The notes below the pieces were generated by a model. That model searched no databases. It saw only the letters and a program-made list of their open reading frames with translations, and was not told where the DNA came from. From Blattamonas nauphoetae (taxonomy: Eukaryota > Preaxostyla > Oxymonadida), in assembly GCA_033064195.1 (NCBI GenBank), contig JARBJD010000253.1:46714-110713 (forward strand): a stretch of 64,000 bases of DNA, written 5' to 3'. Within the stretch, counting starts at the first letter, position 1; every line of letters starts with the position of its first letter. The translations under genes were made by a program, and so were the position numbers. Positions 9,718-20,657 of this stretch are shown here, one piece after another.

Positions 9718-12676
9718 ATGATTCCCCCACTTCTCTTCTTCATTTTGATAAGTCACTCCGTTTTTTGTCTCCGGACAATTGTTGAAGCACAGACTGATGC
9801 TCAACAAAAGATAGTTGCGACATTTAGCTTCAGAACAGGTCTCCATTTTTTCTCAGCGGTTATCTATCCGTTATTTCGCTTTTACAGGCGGTGAAGCTCG
9901 TTTTAACTACACATATCCGTTTTTTCTTTTCTTTTTTTATATTTTCGGTTGCATTGCGTCCATCTTTACCTCCATCAGAACAACATCACCAACATTCCTG
10001 TTTCTTATGCCAACAGCGGTCCATACATCATTCCGCTCCTCTCTAGATAAAGAACCAGGACTTTGTTTCACCATTGTTTCCGCTTATGATGTATGTCTTT
10101 TATTCTTGACCAGTTTCCACGTTCTTCAATCTTGAAACCACACTTTTTTCACTTCTCCTTCTTTCACTTTGTTTCCATCTCCGTATTCTTTTCAGTCGCA
10201 TCGTCTTTGTTCTTCGGCCATGCTAGAAAGCAGCGGATCTGCAGCGCTCGTCTCGAAGACATGGGGAAAACAGAACGTTGTTCTCATCGATTGTTTCAAG
10301 CCTAATACCACTTTCAAAGCGAATATTGCTTTTGTTAATCCCAATGAAAATCATTTACCTCTCTCGGGTATATCCACTTTCTTTTATTATCCATACCATT
10401 CCATGACTTCTCCATCATCCACAGAAATCCCCCTTCCCATCTCATTCATCGTTTTTGCGGTCATTTGGACAATTGCATTAGTGGCTTCCATAGTTGTCAC
10501 GACTGTTATTTCATCACTCAATCGTTCCATTACCCTCCATCTCTTTTTCATTCTCTCGGCCATCCTCTGCCTCCTCTCGACAGTCACAGCCATTATTCTC
10601 TATCATCTTCCGAGCTATCTTGAGAATCGTCTTTCTGTTCCATACATCCTTCTGTTCGTCTTTCCACGCGCCGTTGCGGCTGCGGCAGTATTCGTCATGT
10701 ATCTTATTGCCAGTCACGGAACCTCTATTCTTCACCATTCTATATTATATTCCCCGCGGTCCGTGGTTCAAATCCGGCGCCGTATTCAACGCGTGCAGAA
10801 ACTCGAAAGGGAACAAGATCGGCAAACCCATCAACAAGAAGCGGAAATACAACCCATCACAAATCCAAATGATATCGACGGAAACGATCTATTCCAGCCC
10901 ACTCTTCGGAGAACTAATTCATCGAGCTCCCTCTCTTCAGACGATTCAACTCCAGACCACCTCCACGAGGAGCCTCCTGTTTCGAAGAGGATCTGTTCCA
11001 ATTTTCGGTGCTTAGGAACAATTCTTTCATTTTTAATCCTAATTGGACTCCCGATGATGTCACTTGTCCAAATTGTCCCTCTTTTCGTCTTCAGAATCCT
11101 TTTCGGTGCTCTCATGTTGTATATCACCAACAGAATGACAACATCCAACAAGGAATCTCTCAACAATTTCGGCAACGATTGGCGGAGGATTATGATGCGG
11201 AGACTTCTCGAAGAACCCGCCAGGAACCCAAACGAGCCAAACCCACGACTCGCCGCGATCCTGAACGATCCCACTGTTCCTGTCCCATACCGTCCACCTA
11301 GAACGCAAAACAGCCGTCAAGCTTTGTACGATTTGTTCTCTTCAGATCGTCAGATGCAGTTCTTTCAAAACCTGCGATGGTTCACCCTTCTTTTCGTTAT
11401 CCTGCGATTCGTGGCGCTTATTTTGGAGACCTTCTTTCCGGCAACTCTGGTCAGTGTTGTGGTGATCTTCGACGAATGCTCGATTCTCGCTGGATGGCTG
11501 TTCCTCGCTGCGCTTCTCCTTTCGAAAGGGAAAGGGTCGAAGATTGAGGTCGACATGTGGCATGGGAATGAAGAAACAGAACAACTCCGAAGAGAGCGAA
11601 GGAGAGAAAGGGAAGAACGAAGAAGAGCAAGACGACTCGAAGGGTATCAAGTTGACACCGACGTAAATACCCGAAATATGGAGAACGGCGATCAACTTTT
11701 TGTGATGAACAACAATCTCGCCCAGACACAACCAAACTCAGACAGTGAAAATCAAACCCCATCCCACCCTCGCCGAGACCGACAAAGAGATACAACTCCA
11801 AACAACCTTCATGGCCAGGCAGATGAGTATCCTACGAGAAGGCTCAGAGACAGACCAACCGATGTCGATGCGACACACGTCGATTTGACTCATCAGCCAA
11901 CGCAAAGGCAGCACAGAAGACGTCAACCTGAAAATACGGCCGCAGAAGTTGAGGGACAACAGCGGCGCCGAAAGAAATCGAGACGGTCAAGGGTCTTTTT
12001 TGGGTACGAGCAGAACGGGTTCTATCTGCGGAAGAGGAGAAAGACGAGGGAGCAGGAGGCCAATGGCGAAAGCGAGGTCTGTCTCCAGCGCCTATTCTGG
12101 CACCAATCGATTCATGTCTCAATCTCGTTCATTTCTCTCCTTCTCTCATCATTTTCAACCTCTCATTTCTCCTCTTTAGTCAACCGGCCTCAACTCTCTC
12201 TCCCTCCACGACGAAGCACTCGAAGCAGCTGTTCAATATGAAGTCTCTCGCCAACATCAAAACCACACCCACGAAACACGCCGTGCTGAGCGACTTGTCC
12301 GCATTCGTCAGCTTCGACAGCAGCGACTTATGTTTGAGAGGAGATTGCACAGACTGACAGACGAGACACAGATTTCGATGACCAGGGCGATTGTTGTGGC
12401 TCTGAGAAGGTTGGAGAATGAGATGGCGGTGGCGATGGTGTTGGAGGATGAAATCTTAGTGATTGTGGAATCTGAACAGGGCGACGAGAGGCCTTTGGAT
12501 GTCAAGAATGTTTGGAGAGAGGAGGGATTTGACTTCATTTTCTTCGCAATTCTTCTCTCATTCTTCCTTCATTCTATCTCGTTCTCTTTCTCCAGGTCTT
12601 GACAACATCAATGCCTCCTTCAATCCTCATCGAATTACCAGACGGGTCGTTTTTGGCAGCATCTGCCTCGCAGTGA
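9718..12676 (+). CDS. Seven-transmembrane protein with signal peptide and long basic cytosolic tail (5 exons)
   Basis: Exons inferred as 9718-9838, 9888-10090, 10196-12076, 12180-12509 and 12596-12676, about 871 aa. The ATG at 9718 opens a signal peptide (MIPPLLFFILISHSVFC). A luminal segment follows, then seven hydrophobic helices, including IVFAVIWTIALVASIVV, LHLFFILSAILCLLSTV, LLFVFPRAVAAAAVFVM, LSFLILIGLPMMSLV, LFVFRILFGALMLY, WFTLLFVILRFVALIL and LVSVVVIFDECSILAGW. Two hydrophilic loops contain Ser/Asp-rich and Arg-rich stretches. The C-terminal 300 residues are Arg/Glu/Gln-rich and coiled-coil-like. The last two introns are supported because skipping them removes in-frame stops and gives a clean end. 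A further intron within 9921-9979 (T-rich) is possible. The layout resembles GOST/Lung-7-TM receptors, but no signature motif confirms this, so the family is left open. Confidence 0.7.
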
Positions 12677-12903
12677 TTCATTTTTATCATTCTTTTCTTG
12701 TTTTTATTTGATGGGTCTTCGTTTTAGTTGTGTATCTGGTTTATAGAAGCATCTTTCGTTCATATTCTCCTCTTATTTTGATTAAGTATGCCCAAAACGT
12801 TGAACAGCTCAAACACATCGTTTAAAGTGAAACTGTAATAAAAGCGAAAATGAATGAATCAAACAAGGAGGAAGGTTCCGAAGTTAATAAAACTAGCGTT
12901 GTT

Positions 12904-14478
12904 CTACTGTGCAGTCAAAGGACGAAGGGTTTCCTCAACTGGCGGCGAGCACGCTGTTAATGTGACGGGGGAGAAGGGATTCGAATAAAAAGAGTACTGG
13001 TTGGGCGATTGGGACGAAGATTGGGTTGGTGGCGACGATGCGAACGAAGAATTGACACTGCGGTAATAAGGAGACTCAGTAGGACTGATTTGTCCATTGA
13101 GACGAGTGAAAAGAGTCGGGGCATTGCGAGGAGACTGACTGGATGAGCCGAACCCTTGCGGCGGAGGAGGGAGATTGCCGAGAGTGGAGATGATCGGCTT
13201 ATTTGGTTTGATTGGCGGGATATATTCTTCTTCTTTCCGGTTCCTTTTTGCAAATCGCTCCTTCTTGGATCGGACGTCTGTCTCGTATTTGAGGAGAGAC
13301 AGGAGTCGTTGGATGACCGGATGGGCCAGTCCGAACATTTCGTCTCCCTTCACACACATTGCTGGTTGTGGGGTGTGTGGATTCAGACGAGCGTGAATTT
13401 GACTGCGAATGCTCTCCCACGCCCCGCGTGTGGACAAATTTTGGGATGTGAGACCAGACCCATCCAAAGCAGTGACAATGAAAAGGGGCGTTCCGTCGAC
13501 TGTTTCTGCGATCTCGTTTTGATATTCGGCTGTCTCCACGCCTTTCTTTGATGATTTAAAGGTTTTAATGGAAGTGAACCCCAATGGGTAACAAATACCA
13601 TTGATGCAGAACTCTGGTCTTCCTTGGAGGACTACGCCGGGCTTGAGCACCTTCAGAGTGGATGAGAGGATAATGGGAAAGAAGACGTCCGAGGACGGTT
13701 TCTTGATGTTGTCTGGAGTGGCTGTAGCGATGGTTTCGTCGTTTCCAGCCATTTGCATCACTAGCACTCGAGATGTTAACGAGGTATGAGGGAGAGAGAT
13801 ATGATTTGTGGCATGGCAATCCCATATCCATTTTAGAAATGCCAGACCACTTCGCTCGATGTCATTTGGTGTCATATTACATATGAATGATATAGCATCG
13901 TTGGAAAGCGCTGGAATGGGCATTCTCTCAGCTTCTGCCAGGTATTCAGTCATAATGTAACGTGTTAGCTCGAGTGGCTGTGATTGATATTTGATGAGCT
14001 TAGTCGGGGCAACTACAAATTCAAGCATTTCGCGAATCTGAGATCAGTTCAATAGAAGAGGATTAAAGTATGTTGAGAGAGAAAATAGGTATACTTCCGG
14101 GATGCAGAGTCCAAACAAGAGGGGACCCACAAAAGGGCCAATTCGTTGACAGACATGCTTCAATTTGTTTGTCTCGGGGAGTTTGTCACAGAGTGTGTTG
14201 TTCATTCGTCTCCAAGCGTTTCCAATCGATCGATCGGTGATGGTGATCCCACCAAACTCATCTGTTGTGATTTGGAATTCGATCTCATTCGACGAAGTGC
14301 AGATGATAGACTGGATATATGTAGCTATTCTTCGAGTAGGTGAAAGTGATGGGATCGAAAGAGTGCAATTATAACCAGAAAGGAAAATAAAAGTTTCGGT
14401 TTCTAGAAGGGGAATTCTAGAGGGTGAGGGAGCTGGAACAGTGATTTGTCGGAAAAGACCAACAAGAACAGGTGGCAT
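12904..14478 (-). CDS. FYR-domain (FYRN + FYRC) protein
   Basis: Two exons, 14478-14095 and 14037-12904, joined by a 57-nt intron (GTATAC...CTCAG); 505 aa. Residues about 275-375 contain an FYRN-like block (ICYPLGFTSIKTFKSSKK) followed by an FYRC-like block (PAMCVKGDEMFGLAHPVIQ). This paired F/Y-rich domain occurs in trithorax/MLL methyltransferases, JARID1 demethylases and TBRG1, so a chromatin or transcription role is likely. No SET, JmjC or PHD domain is present. The N-terminal 270 residues are a globular region I do not recognise. The last 110 residues are Ser/Pro/Gln-rich and disordered. It ends with TAG. The gene lies convergent with the seven-helix gene, 227 bp apart. Confidence 0.75.
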
Positions 14479-14698
14479 TGATGGGAAATAAAACCCTACA
14501 GTACAGTTAACTGAAGAATAATTGAGGGATGGTTGGTCAAAAGTGTATTAAGGGCATTTCACAAATTGAATATCACAAAACCTAAGACATTCCTGAAGGA
14601 TATGATTTAATTAAATTCCAATAAACGTGTCTGGGACAGAATGAATGCCAGACAAAAAAATCCTGTGAAGAAAAGTGACGCTCTTCATGAAAAAGTAA

Positions 14699-17600
14699 TC
14701 AATTCTCAGAATTATCGGATGGTTGTACAATCATAGGAAAATTAGAAGGTAATTCCAATGGTATTGTCTGATTTTGTTCGACTTGAACCTTAGCTACATC
14801 AAGATGGAGTTCATCGTCCTTTTCGATCTGTTTCTCCATCCTGCTCACCGCATCCTTCACTCCTTTCCGGTGAATCCGCTTCTCGCCAGCAGCTTTTCGC
14901 ATTCCATGCGGAAGAGGAACCGTTTGTCGAGAGATTCGACGTGCGACAACAACAATAAGAACAATAATGATGATGAGGAGGATGGCAGCGAATGCGAGAA
15001 TGACCACAGTTCGGGCTGTCCCATCAAAAAGTTGATCTCCCGCCGTCGCCTTCTCCACAGGCTCCTTCTCAGACGACAGTTTGACCACAATCGGTTGTAT
15101 GACAGAGTGGTGGTCGATGGAAGTTGAAAGGGTTGCAGCGGAGAGAAGACCGAGCGAGATGATTTTGCCTTTTCCAGTCAGATCGCCAGCAGGGACATTG
15201 ATGGAGGCGATAGAATTTGATTCGAAGTTGGTGAATGGTCCGTATGCAGAAACAGACGTTTTAGTCAACGATTTCGAGATGACAGCCAGCCACATCCCAC
15301 ACGGCGCAAAGTGAAGTCCTTCGGCGACCACGGCATATTCGTCTCGATCATCGATTTTGTTGATTGAGAATTCTTTCAGAACAGGAGTGAAGAAAGGCGC
15401 ACGAATCGTCCGCGTGAGGACCAGTGTCACGTCGGAGGTGGAGCTGACCCACGCGTCGGTGTGGTCGGCCCCATCTCCATCTTTCACACTCGAAATCGAC
15501 AATTTCCCTCCACTTGAAACTTGGATGTTCTTTCGGAAGGCGGGAAAGAGGTCATAGTGTGGGTTGTTTCCTTTGAATACGCAGTCTGTTATCGCCGTCT
15601 TCCCTCCTCGAATAACCAATGCACCGTCTTGAAATAGCTTGAACTCGACATTGATCATTTTGGTGATGGAGTTTTCAAGAGCGACAGCAGACGACCCCCA
15701 CGTACATTGCACTGGTTGATCATCCGTGCAGAGAACACCGAGAAAGGAGGAGTATGTGATGGAAGTCTCGCAGTTGGTGAGGAAGAGCAAGGTGCCCATG
15801 AAGGGGCGTGTTTGATAAGTCGTGTTGGTGAAATACATTCCTTTGATTTGAAGCTTCATTTTGGTGTCGCTTCCTGTTTTGTCAGATTTTACAGAAATGC
15901 ACGAGTCGGACACAATGGAAGAGTCGATAGAACAGTTTGCGAGATTAACTGTTGTGTTGTAATCACTGTTCGATTTGAGAGAGAGAAGATGAGAGTTCTT
16001 GAGAGTGAGGTCGACGAAGGAGAGGTTTGTTAAAGTATGGGAGGGATTTGAGGAGAGAGGGTCGGTTAATTGGATGACGGGGCTGCTCCCTGTAAAAACA
16101 ACATTAGTTGTAGTGAAAGAGGTAATGTTAACGGTGCATTCTGTCGTTGTCAGGAATGCGATGTTTGTGGTTCGTTCACTGTATTCTTCCGATGACTCCA
16201 GTGAACAACGAGATAGTGTCAGTGATCCATGAGAGGAGAGGCAGAATGACGACGTGAACGTCACACTTCCAATCTTGAACTGGATCTCAGAGAATTCCGA
16301 ACTCTCTGTCGTCGTCAGCAGAGATCCATCAGGAGTCGCTGTGTTGCTTTGCGAAAAAATCACAACTCCCTGCTTCCCATCGCTCGAGTCCAGCGGCTTC
16401 ATTTTGATTCGTCGGAACGTCGTTGGAGTGCTGCACGTCGTGCTTTCCACAAGAATTGTGATTCCTTTCTCGAACTCACCTTCTTTCACAGAATCCAACG
16501 TCGGACATGGAATTTCCGCTGTTCCACAGCTCAAGATCGATTGTCCTTTTGATGATGAAACGTGAACTGTTGAGAGATACTTGAGAGAGAGAAATGATAT
16601 CAAGTCGAGAATGGAGGTGTCATCGAGTGTCTTTGCACCACAAAGAGCATTCACTTGGTCGAATGAGTCCGATTTCCAGTCGAATCCGAAGATCGATTTG
16701 AAAGGAAGAGATGCGATCACAGGAGACACAATGAACACATCTCGGCCATGTCCAGCGGAGTTGTTCTTGAACACAACTCCAGACAACGACATATTAGCTG
16801 ATCCCGACGAGACATCAATCAAGATCGCTCCTCCTCGCCCTTTCACAGCATCGGACGAACATGATGTGAACGAGGTGTCCACAACAGAGAAGTGGGCGGA
16901 ATTCGAGAGTGTGGCGTCAATCCCAACTCCTCGAGTCGATTTCGGGGAGGTGATGTTCAGAAATGTGCAATTCGACAGTTTCACTTCATCCGAGTTCGAT
17001 ACAAGACACGCCAGTCGAGATTTCGGCGTTGATTCGAACACAACATCGCGGAATGACGAATTGGAGGCAACAAGAACAGAGTCGGCATTCGTTAGGGTGA
17101 TCAACGATGAGAAGAGAGAAGACGAGGAGAGGGCAGACAGTACACACGAGGACAGAGTCAGTGTCGATGTCTTCTCAACAATCACAAGGCCACTGCTCGA
17201 TCCATCCAAACTCCACGCAACAAGTTTCAACTTCGAAAGCGACATTTTCGAGTTCTGAAGTGCAAACAGACACTCATCCTTTCCTGAAAGTGTCTTCAGT
17301 GTCGCTGGTTCTTTGTGTGACGACAAGACCACTTGTTTCTGAACAATAATCCGTTTCGAACTCCCATACGTTCCACTTCCATAAAAAAGCGTCGTTTTCG
17401 CAAGTTTCTGATCAAATCCACGCGACGACGTCAGACACGGCGACTCAATCGTTCCACACGTCTCCGTGTCTTCGCCTTTCTCATCAATGTAGAATTCTGT
17501 CAGAACAACAACGTGAGCTGTGAAAAGAGAGTCCAGAGACTTTCCAGATGCAACGAATGCCGGTTTCGAACTGCTCGACGAACATCCAACAAACGACGAC

Positions 17601-19360
17601 GATGTCCACACATTCTGGCTCTGACGACCAACATCATTGATGTCGCTTCCACTTCCTTGACGAGCTGTGTTCGTCACAAACGACACATTTCTCATCTGAT
17701 TCCCAGTCCCTGTCTGAGAGTTCAGAGAAAACACTCCTCCCTCCCCTTTCGACGAGCACAACGAGAACACAGAGTTCGAAACTGTCAGTTTGCTCGTGAA
17801 TCCCATGTGCATGAATCCACCTTGCAACTCAGCTTCACACGATGTTCCCTGCACGTCGGTGAGTGTCGTGTTTCCAGATGTGTCTTTGTCAAACATCGAT
17901 GCAATCGCTCCTCCAATCGGCGATGAACAAGACAGGAACGAGCTTTGGGCGATCGAAAGCGTCGGCAGTTCACTCACGCAGATCGCTCCTCCAGCTATCG
18001 AACTCTTGCATTCCGAGAACGTCGAATTCGACACATGCAGTGACGGCGATTTGAATGTCGCAATCGCTCCTCCTCCTTTGAACAATTTCAGCATGTCTTG
18101 ACCAAACGACGAACAGCGAGTGAAGCTCGATGATTCTATTCGGCAGTCCTTCCCTTTGAAAAGCTTGATCGCTGATCCACTGTGGTGTTCTGATCGGATC
18201 ACGTCGAATCCTGTTCGCGACAGTGTCAAACTTCCTCGATTCACAAAAATAATCGCTTCGTCTCCAGTCGCAACCATATGAGAGAATTCACATCCAACAA
18301 CCGACATAGACCCGTGGTCAATCCCAATAATCAATCCATATCCAGTCAATGTCACATTCGAAATCTTCGCTGATTCAATTCGTTGAGTCGAACCACTTCG
18401 CGAACTGAAGAATGCAGTGTTCGATTTCCCAAGAACAAAGTCACTTCCTTTCATATTCGACATCGTAAGGCACGATACTTGGACACGGTGTGCATCAATC
18501 AGCCCGCCAGAGAACGTCTTCTTCGATTCTCCAGAAATGGTGATGTTGTCGAGCGTCAGATTCGATTCCGCTGTGTTCGACACAATTTTGTAAACATACG
18601 CATTGTGACCTCCATTCGATGACAAATTCCCAATCGTGATGTTCTGAAACACCAATGTTCCCGACGAATCGAACGTCACAAATGACGATTCTCCCTCCAC
18701 CATTAGCCCGTTAATATCCACATTCGAAACCCGGATATCCGACTTCCCCGTCACGTAGAACCCTCCCAGGTTCCCGTTTCGGTTCATGAATCCATAGATC
18801 GAGACTTTGTCCAGAATCGCTTTTCCTCCATTCGAACGCACTAACGATACACGTCCCGGTGATTCTCCCGTCCCTTTCAACGAACAATCCGTCACACGCA
18901 CATCTGATCCTGGATTCAGCTGGAATATCGTTGTCGTGTGCTTCTGATTCGAAGATGTCATAATCCCAATCTCAGTGAACGACGCCTTCGTCGAGATCTG
19001 GTACAAGTACACATTCCATTCAAACGACGGAATAATCAGCGTCCGCATCAGACCCGTCGATACAACATGCATTTCCTTCTGGTTGATATTCACGTCTTCT
19101 TCAAACGCTTCGTCCCCATCAATATTTAGTGTCACTTTCTTCGCTTGCGCACGCACATAAGTGCTCCTCAGCGTCTTGCATGGATTCGTTTCGTTACATT
19201 GGTTCGTATCACTTCCATCCTTCGGATCAACAACTGCAATTAAGACGTCTTCTATATTAGGTAAATAATCCACTTCTTCACCTGATACAAGAATTCAAAG
19301 GAGGAAAAGCATACAGGTTGTGAAAAATATAAAAAGTATGCTAAAAATAATCATATTCAT
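14699..19360 (-). CDS. Beta-helix type I membrane protein, copy 1
   Basis: Exon 1 (19360-19315) encodes MNMIIFSILFIFFTTC, a signal peptide. A 33-nt intron (19314-19282, GTATGC...TATCAG) is removed to join EEVDYLPNIEDVLIAVV in exon 2 (19281-14699); about 1542 aa. Unspliced reading hits TGA after 21 codons. The body is made of Ser/Thr/Asn-rich rungs (SSFTRCSS, STFSECKSS, GGAICVSE) typical of polymorphic-outer-membrane-like right-handed beta-helix proteins. Segments such as GEDTETCGTIESPC and GQSILSCGTAEIPC mark the start of new helix blocks. A single hydrophobic helix (ILAFAAILLIIIIVLIVVV) near residue 1440 precedes a basic cytosolic tail with RRISRQ. It is probably a surface adhesin or structural protein; the ligand is unknown. 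It is paralogous to 20658-25313, nearly identical over the first ~1070 residues. Confidence 0.88.
19282..19314 (-). other. 33-nt intron after the signal peptide (copy 1)
   Basis: GT...AG bounded, 33 nt, a multiple of three but with an in-frame TGA. Splicing makes C-E-E-V-D-Y. The same intron, with two substitutions, is present in the paralogue at 25235-25267. Confidence 0.65.
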
Positions 19361-19401
19361 CGGAGTTGATGATCTGATCCGTTTAGCCACAATTTTCTTT
19401 C

Positions 19402-19557
19402 TCACCCATTGAACTCGTCAACACTTGACTCGAATCGTTGCTCATTTCTGATTTCAATTTGCGAGCTTCTTTTAGAAACACACACAATGTTAAGTCGAAG
19501 TGCAAGCAAAATCAAGAAGAACAACAGCAAGACAAATAAAAACAGCGTGAAAATCAT
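19402..19557 (-). CDS. Possible 51-aa single-pass membrane micropeptide
   Basis: An ATG at 19557 opens MIFTLFLFVLLLFFLILLAL, one strongly hydrophobic helix, followed by a hydrophilic tail (RSSQIEIRNEQRFESSVDEF) and TGA. It fills the gap between the genes ending at 19582 and starting at 19360. It has no counterpart upstream of the second beta-helix copy. It could also be an unrecognised exon of a neighbour or a chance ORF. Confidence 0.3.
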   Translation of the reverse strand: MIFTLFLFVLLLFFLILLALRLNIVCVSKRSSQIEIRNEQRFESSVDEFNG

Positions 19558-19581
19558 AATAGGAAATCATATAGATGAGCA

Positions 19582-20496
19582 TTAGCTGATTTTGGCCGGA
19601 TCTTCCGATTTATTTCCTTGAAAAAGATCCTCCCAGTAAAGAAGTGATGCCAACACTGAGATAAATCTCCAAAAATGGAACAGATATTCAATAATCCTCA
19701 ACACTATGTTGAATGCCACAAATACACCGATGTATGTCATGGATGTCATTTCAAAGGTAAGCTCCGCTAAAGTCTGCATGGTAAAGAATGAAATAGTAAA
19801 AAGATGATGATGTATACAAGACATTGATTTAGAGGGAAAATATGAAACACAAAAAAAAGACGATGAAAGAAAAGGATAGAATCACAAACAAAGAACCTCA
19901 CCATACATAAAGGAACAGACGGGGGAGCTGGAAGACATTGTAGAATGTCAGAGAGAATGAGAATAGTAAAAGTGTGGCCTGCGAGAACATATTGTAAAGA
20001 AATCCACGTTTTCCAGGAAGTTCCCGCATTTCTGTTTGACGGATACCAATTAGAGGTGTTTCGATGGTTTGCAATCCAGAAATTGCATTTTTAGATTGTG
20101 TGGTCAGAAGAAAGGAGAGAAGCGCACATAATATGTGAATGAATCCATCTGCGATCAGATAAGTCTGCGAAATAATCTTGAAAAATTGATAGACTTCAAA
20201 CTTGTCCAAATTTTGGTTGAATCATCACTCCTTCCGTGTCAAAGAAATAAGCCGGGCCATATTGGGTAAATCCAAGTGAGGTCAGGCCAAGAATAAAACA
20301 AAGAAGTCCCCAAACACCGTGATAGGCAAGTGATATGATTAACCACAGTGGTGACTTGTTAAATGTGAAAACTGTCGAGAGGATCCAATCCCGACTTTTG
20401 GAGGTTTGATTAGCTGTTGTTGGTGCTTGAGCGACTATAGAAAGAACAATAACAGTGAAAGATTCAACGGGACACACTCTCGGCTGTTTCTGTCAT
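19582..20496 (-). CDS. Small polytopic membrane protein, four exons
   Basis: Inferred exons: 20496-20478, 20434-20202, 20164-19907 and 19773-19582, about 233 aa, with introns of 43, 37 and 133 nt. The first exon (MTETAE) is needed because the longer frame otherwise lacks an ATG. Each junction keeps phase and removes a stop. The 37-nt intron could instead be 25 nt (acceptor TTTCAAG), changing four residues. Four or five hydrophobic helices are visible (LWLIISLAYHGVWGLLCFIL, LIADGFIHILCALLSFLL, ATLLLFSFSLTFYNVFQL, YIGVFVAFNIVLRIIEYLF). No family is recognised. It sits between the two beta-helix paralogues on the same strand. Confidence 0.6.
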
Positions 20497-20657
20497 TTAA
20501 GGAACACAGTTCCGAAGATTAAGGGCAAGATCTGTCCAAAGCGATCAAGCGCTTTCTCTCGAAGGGCCAGGACAGGAAACAGTGTTATTCGTCATTCTAA
20601 GTCACAAATTCGAGAAAAGAGGATTATAATGAAGATCTATGTCGGTTACAGATGGTT

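Noticed and set aside
9815-10135. Separate small gene of 106 codons before the seven-helix protein
   Set aside because: Better explained as exon 2 of that gene: both junctions keep phase and the upstream exon supplies a signal peptide.
10755-10785. B-box-like GGTTCAAATCC on the plus strand
   Set aside because: It lies inside the coding sequence of the seven-helix protein and no tRNA cloverleaf fits around it.
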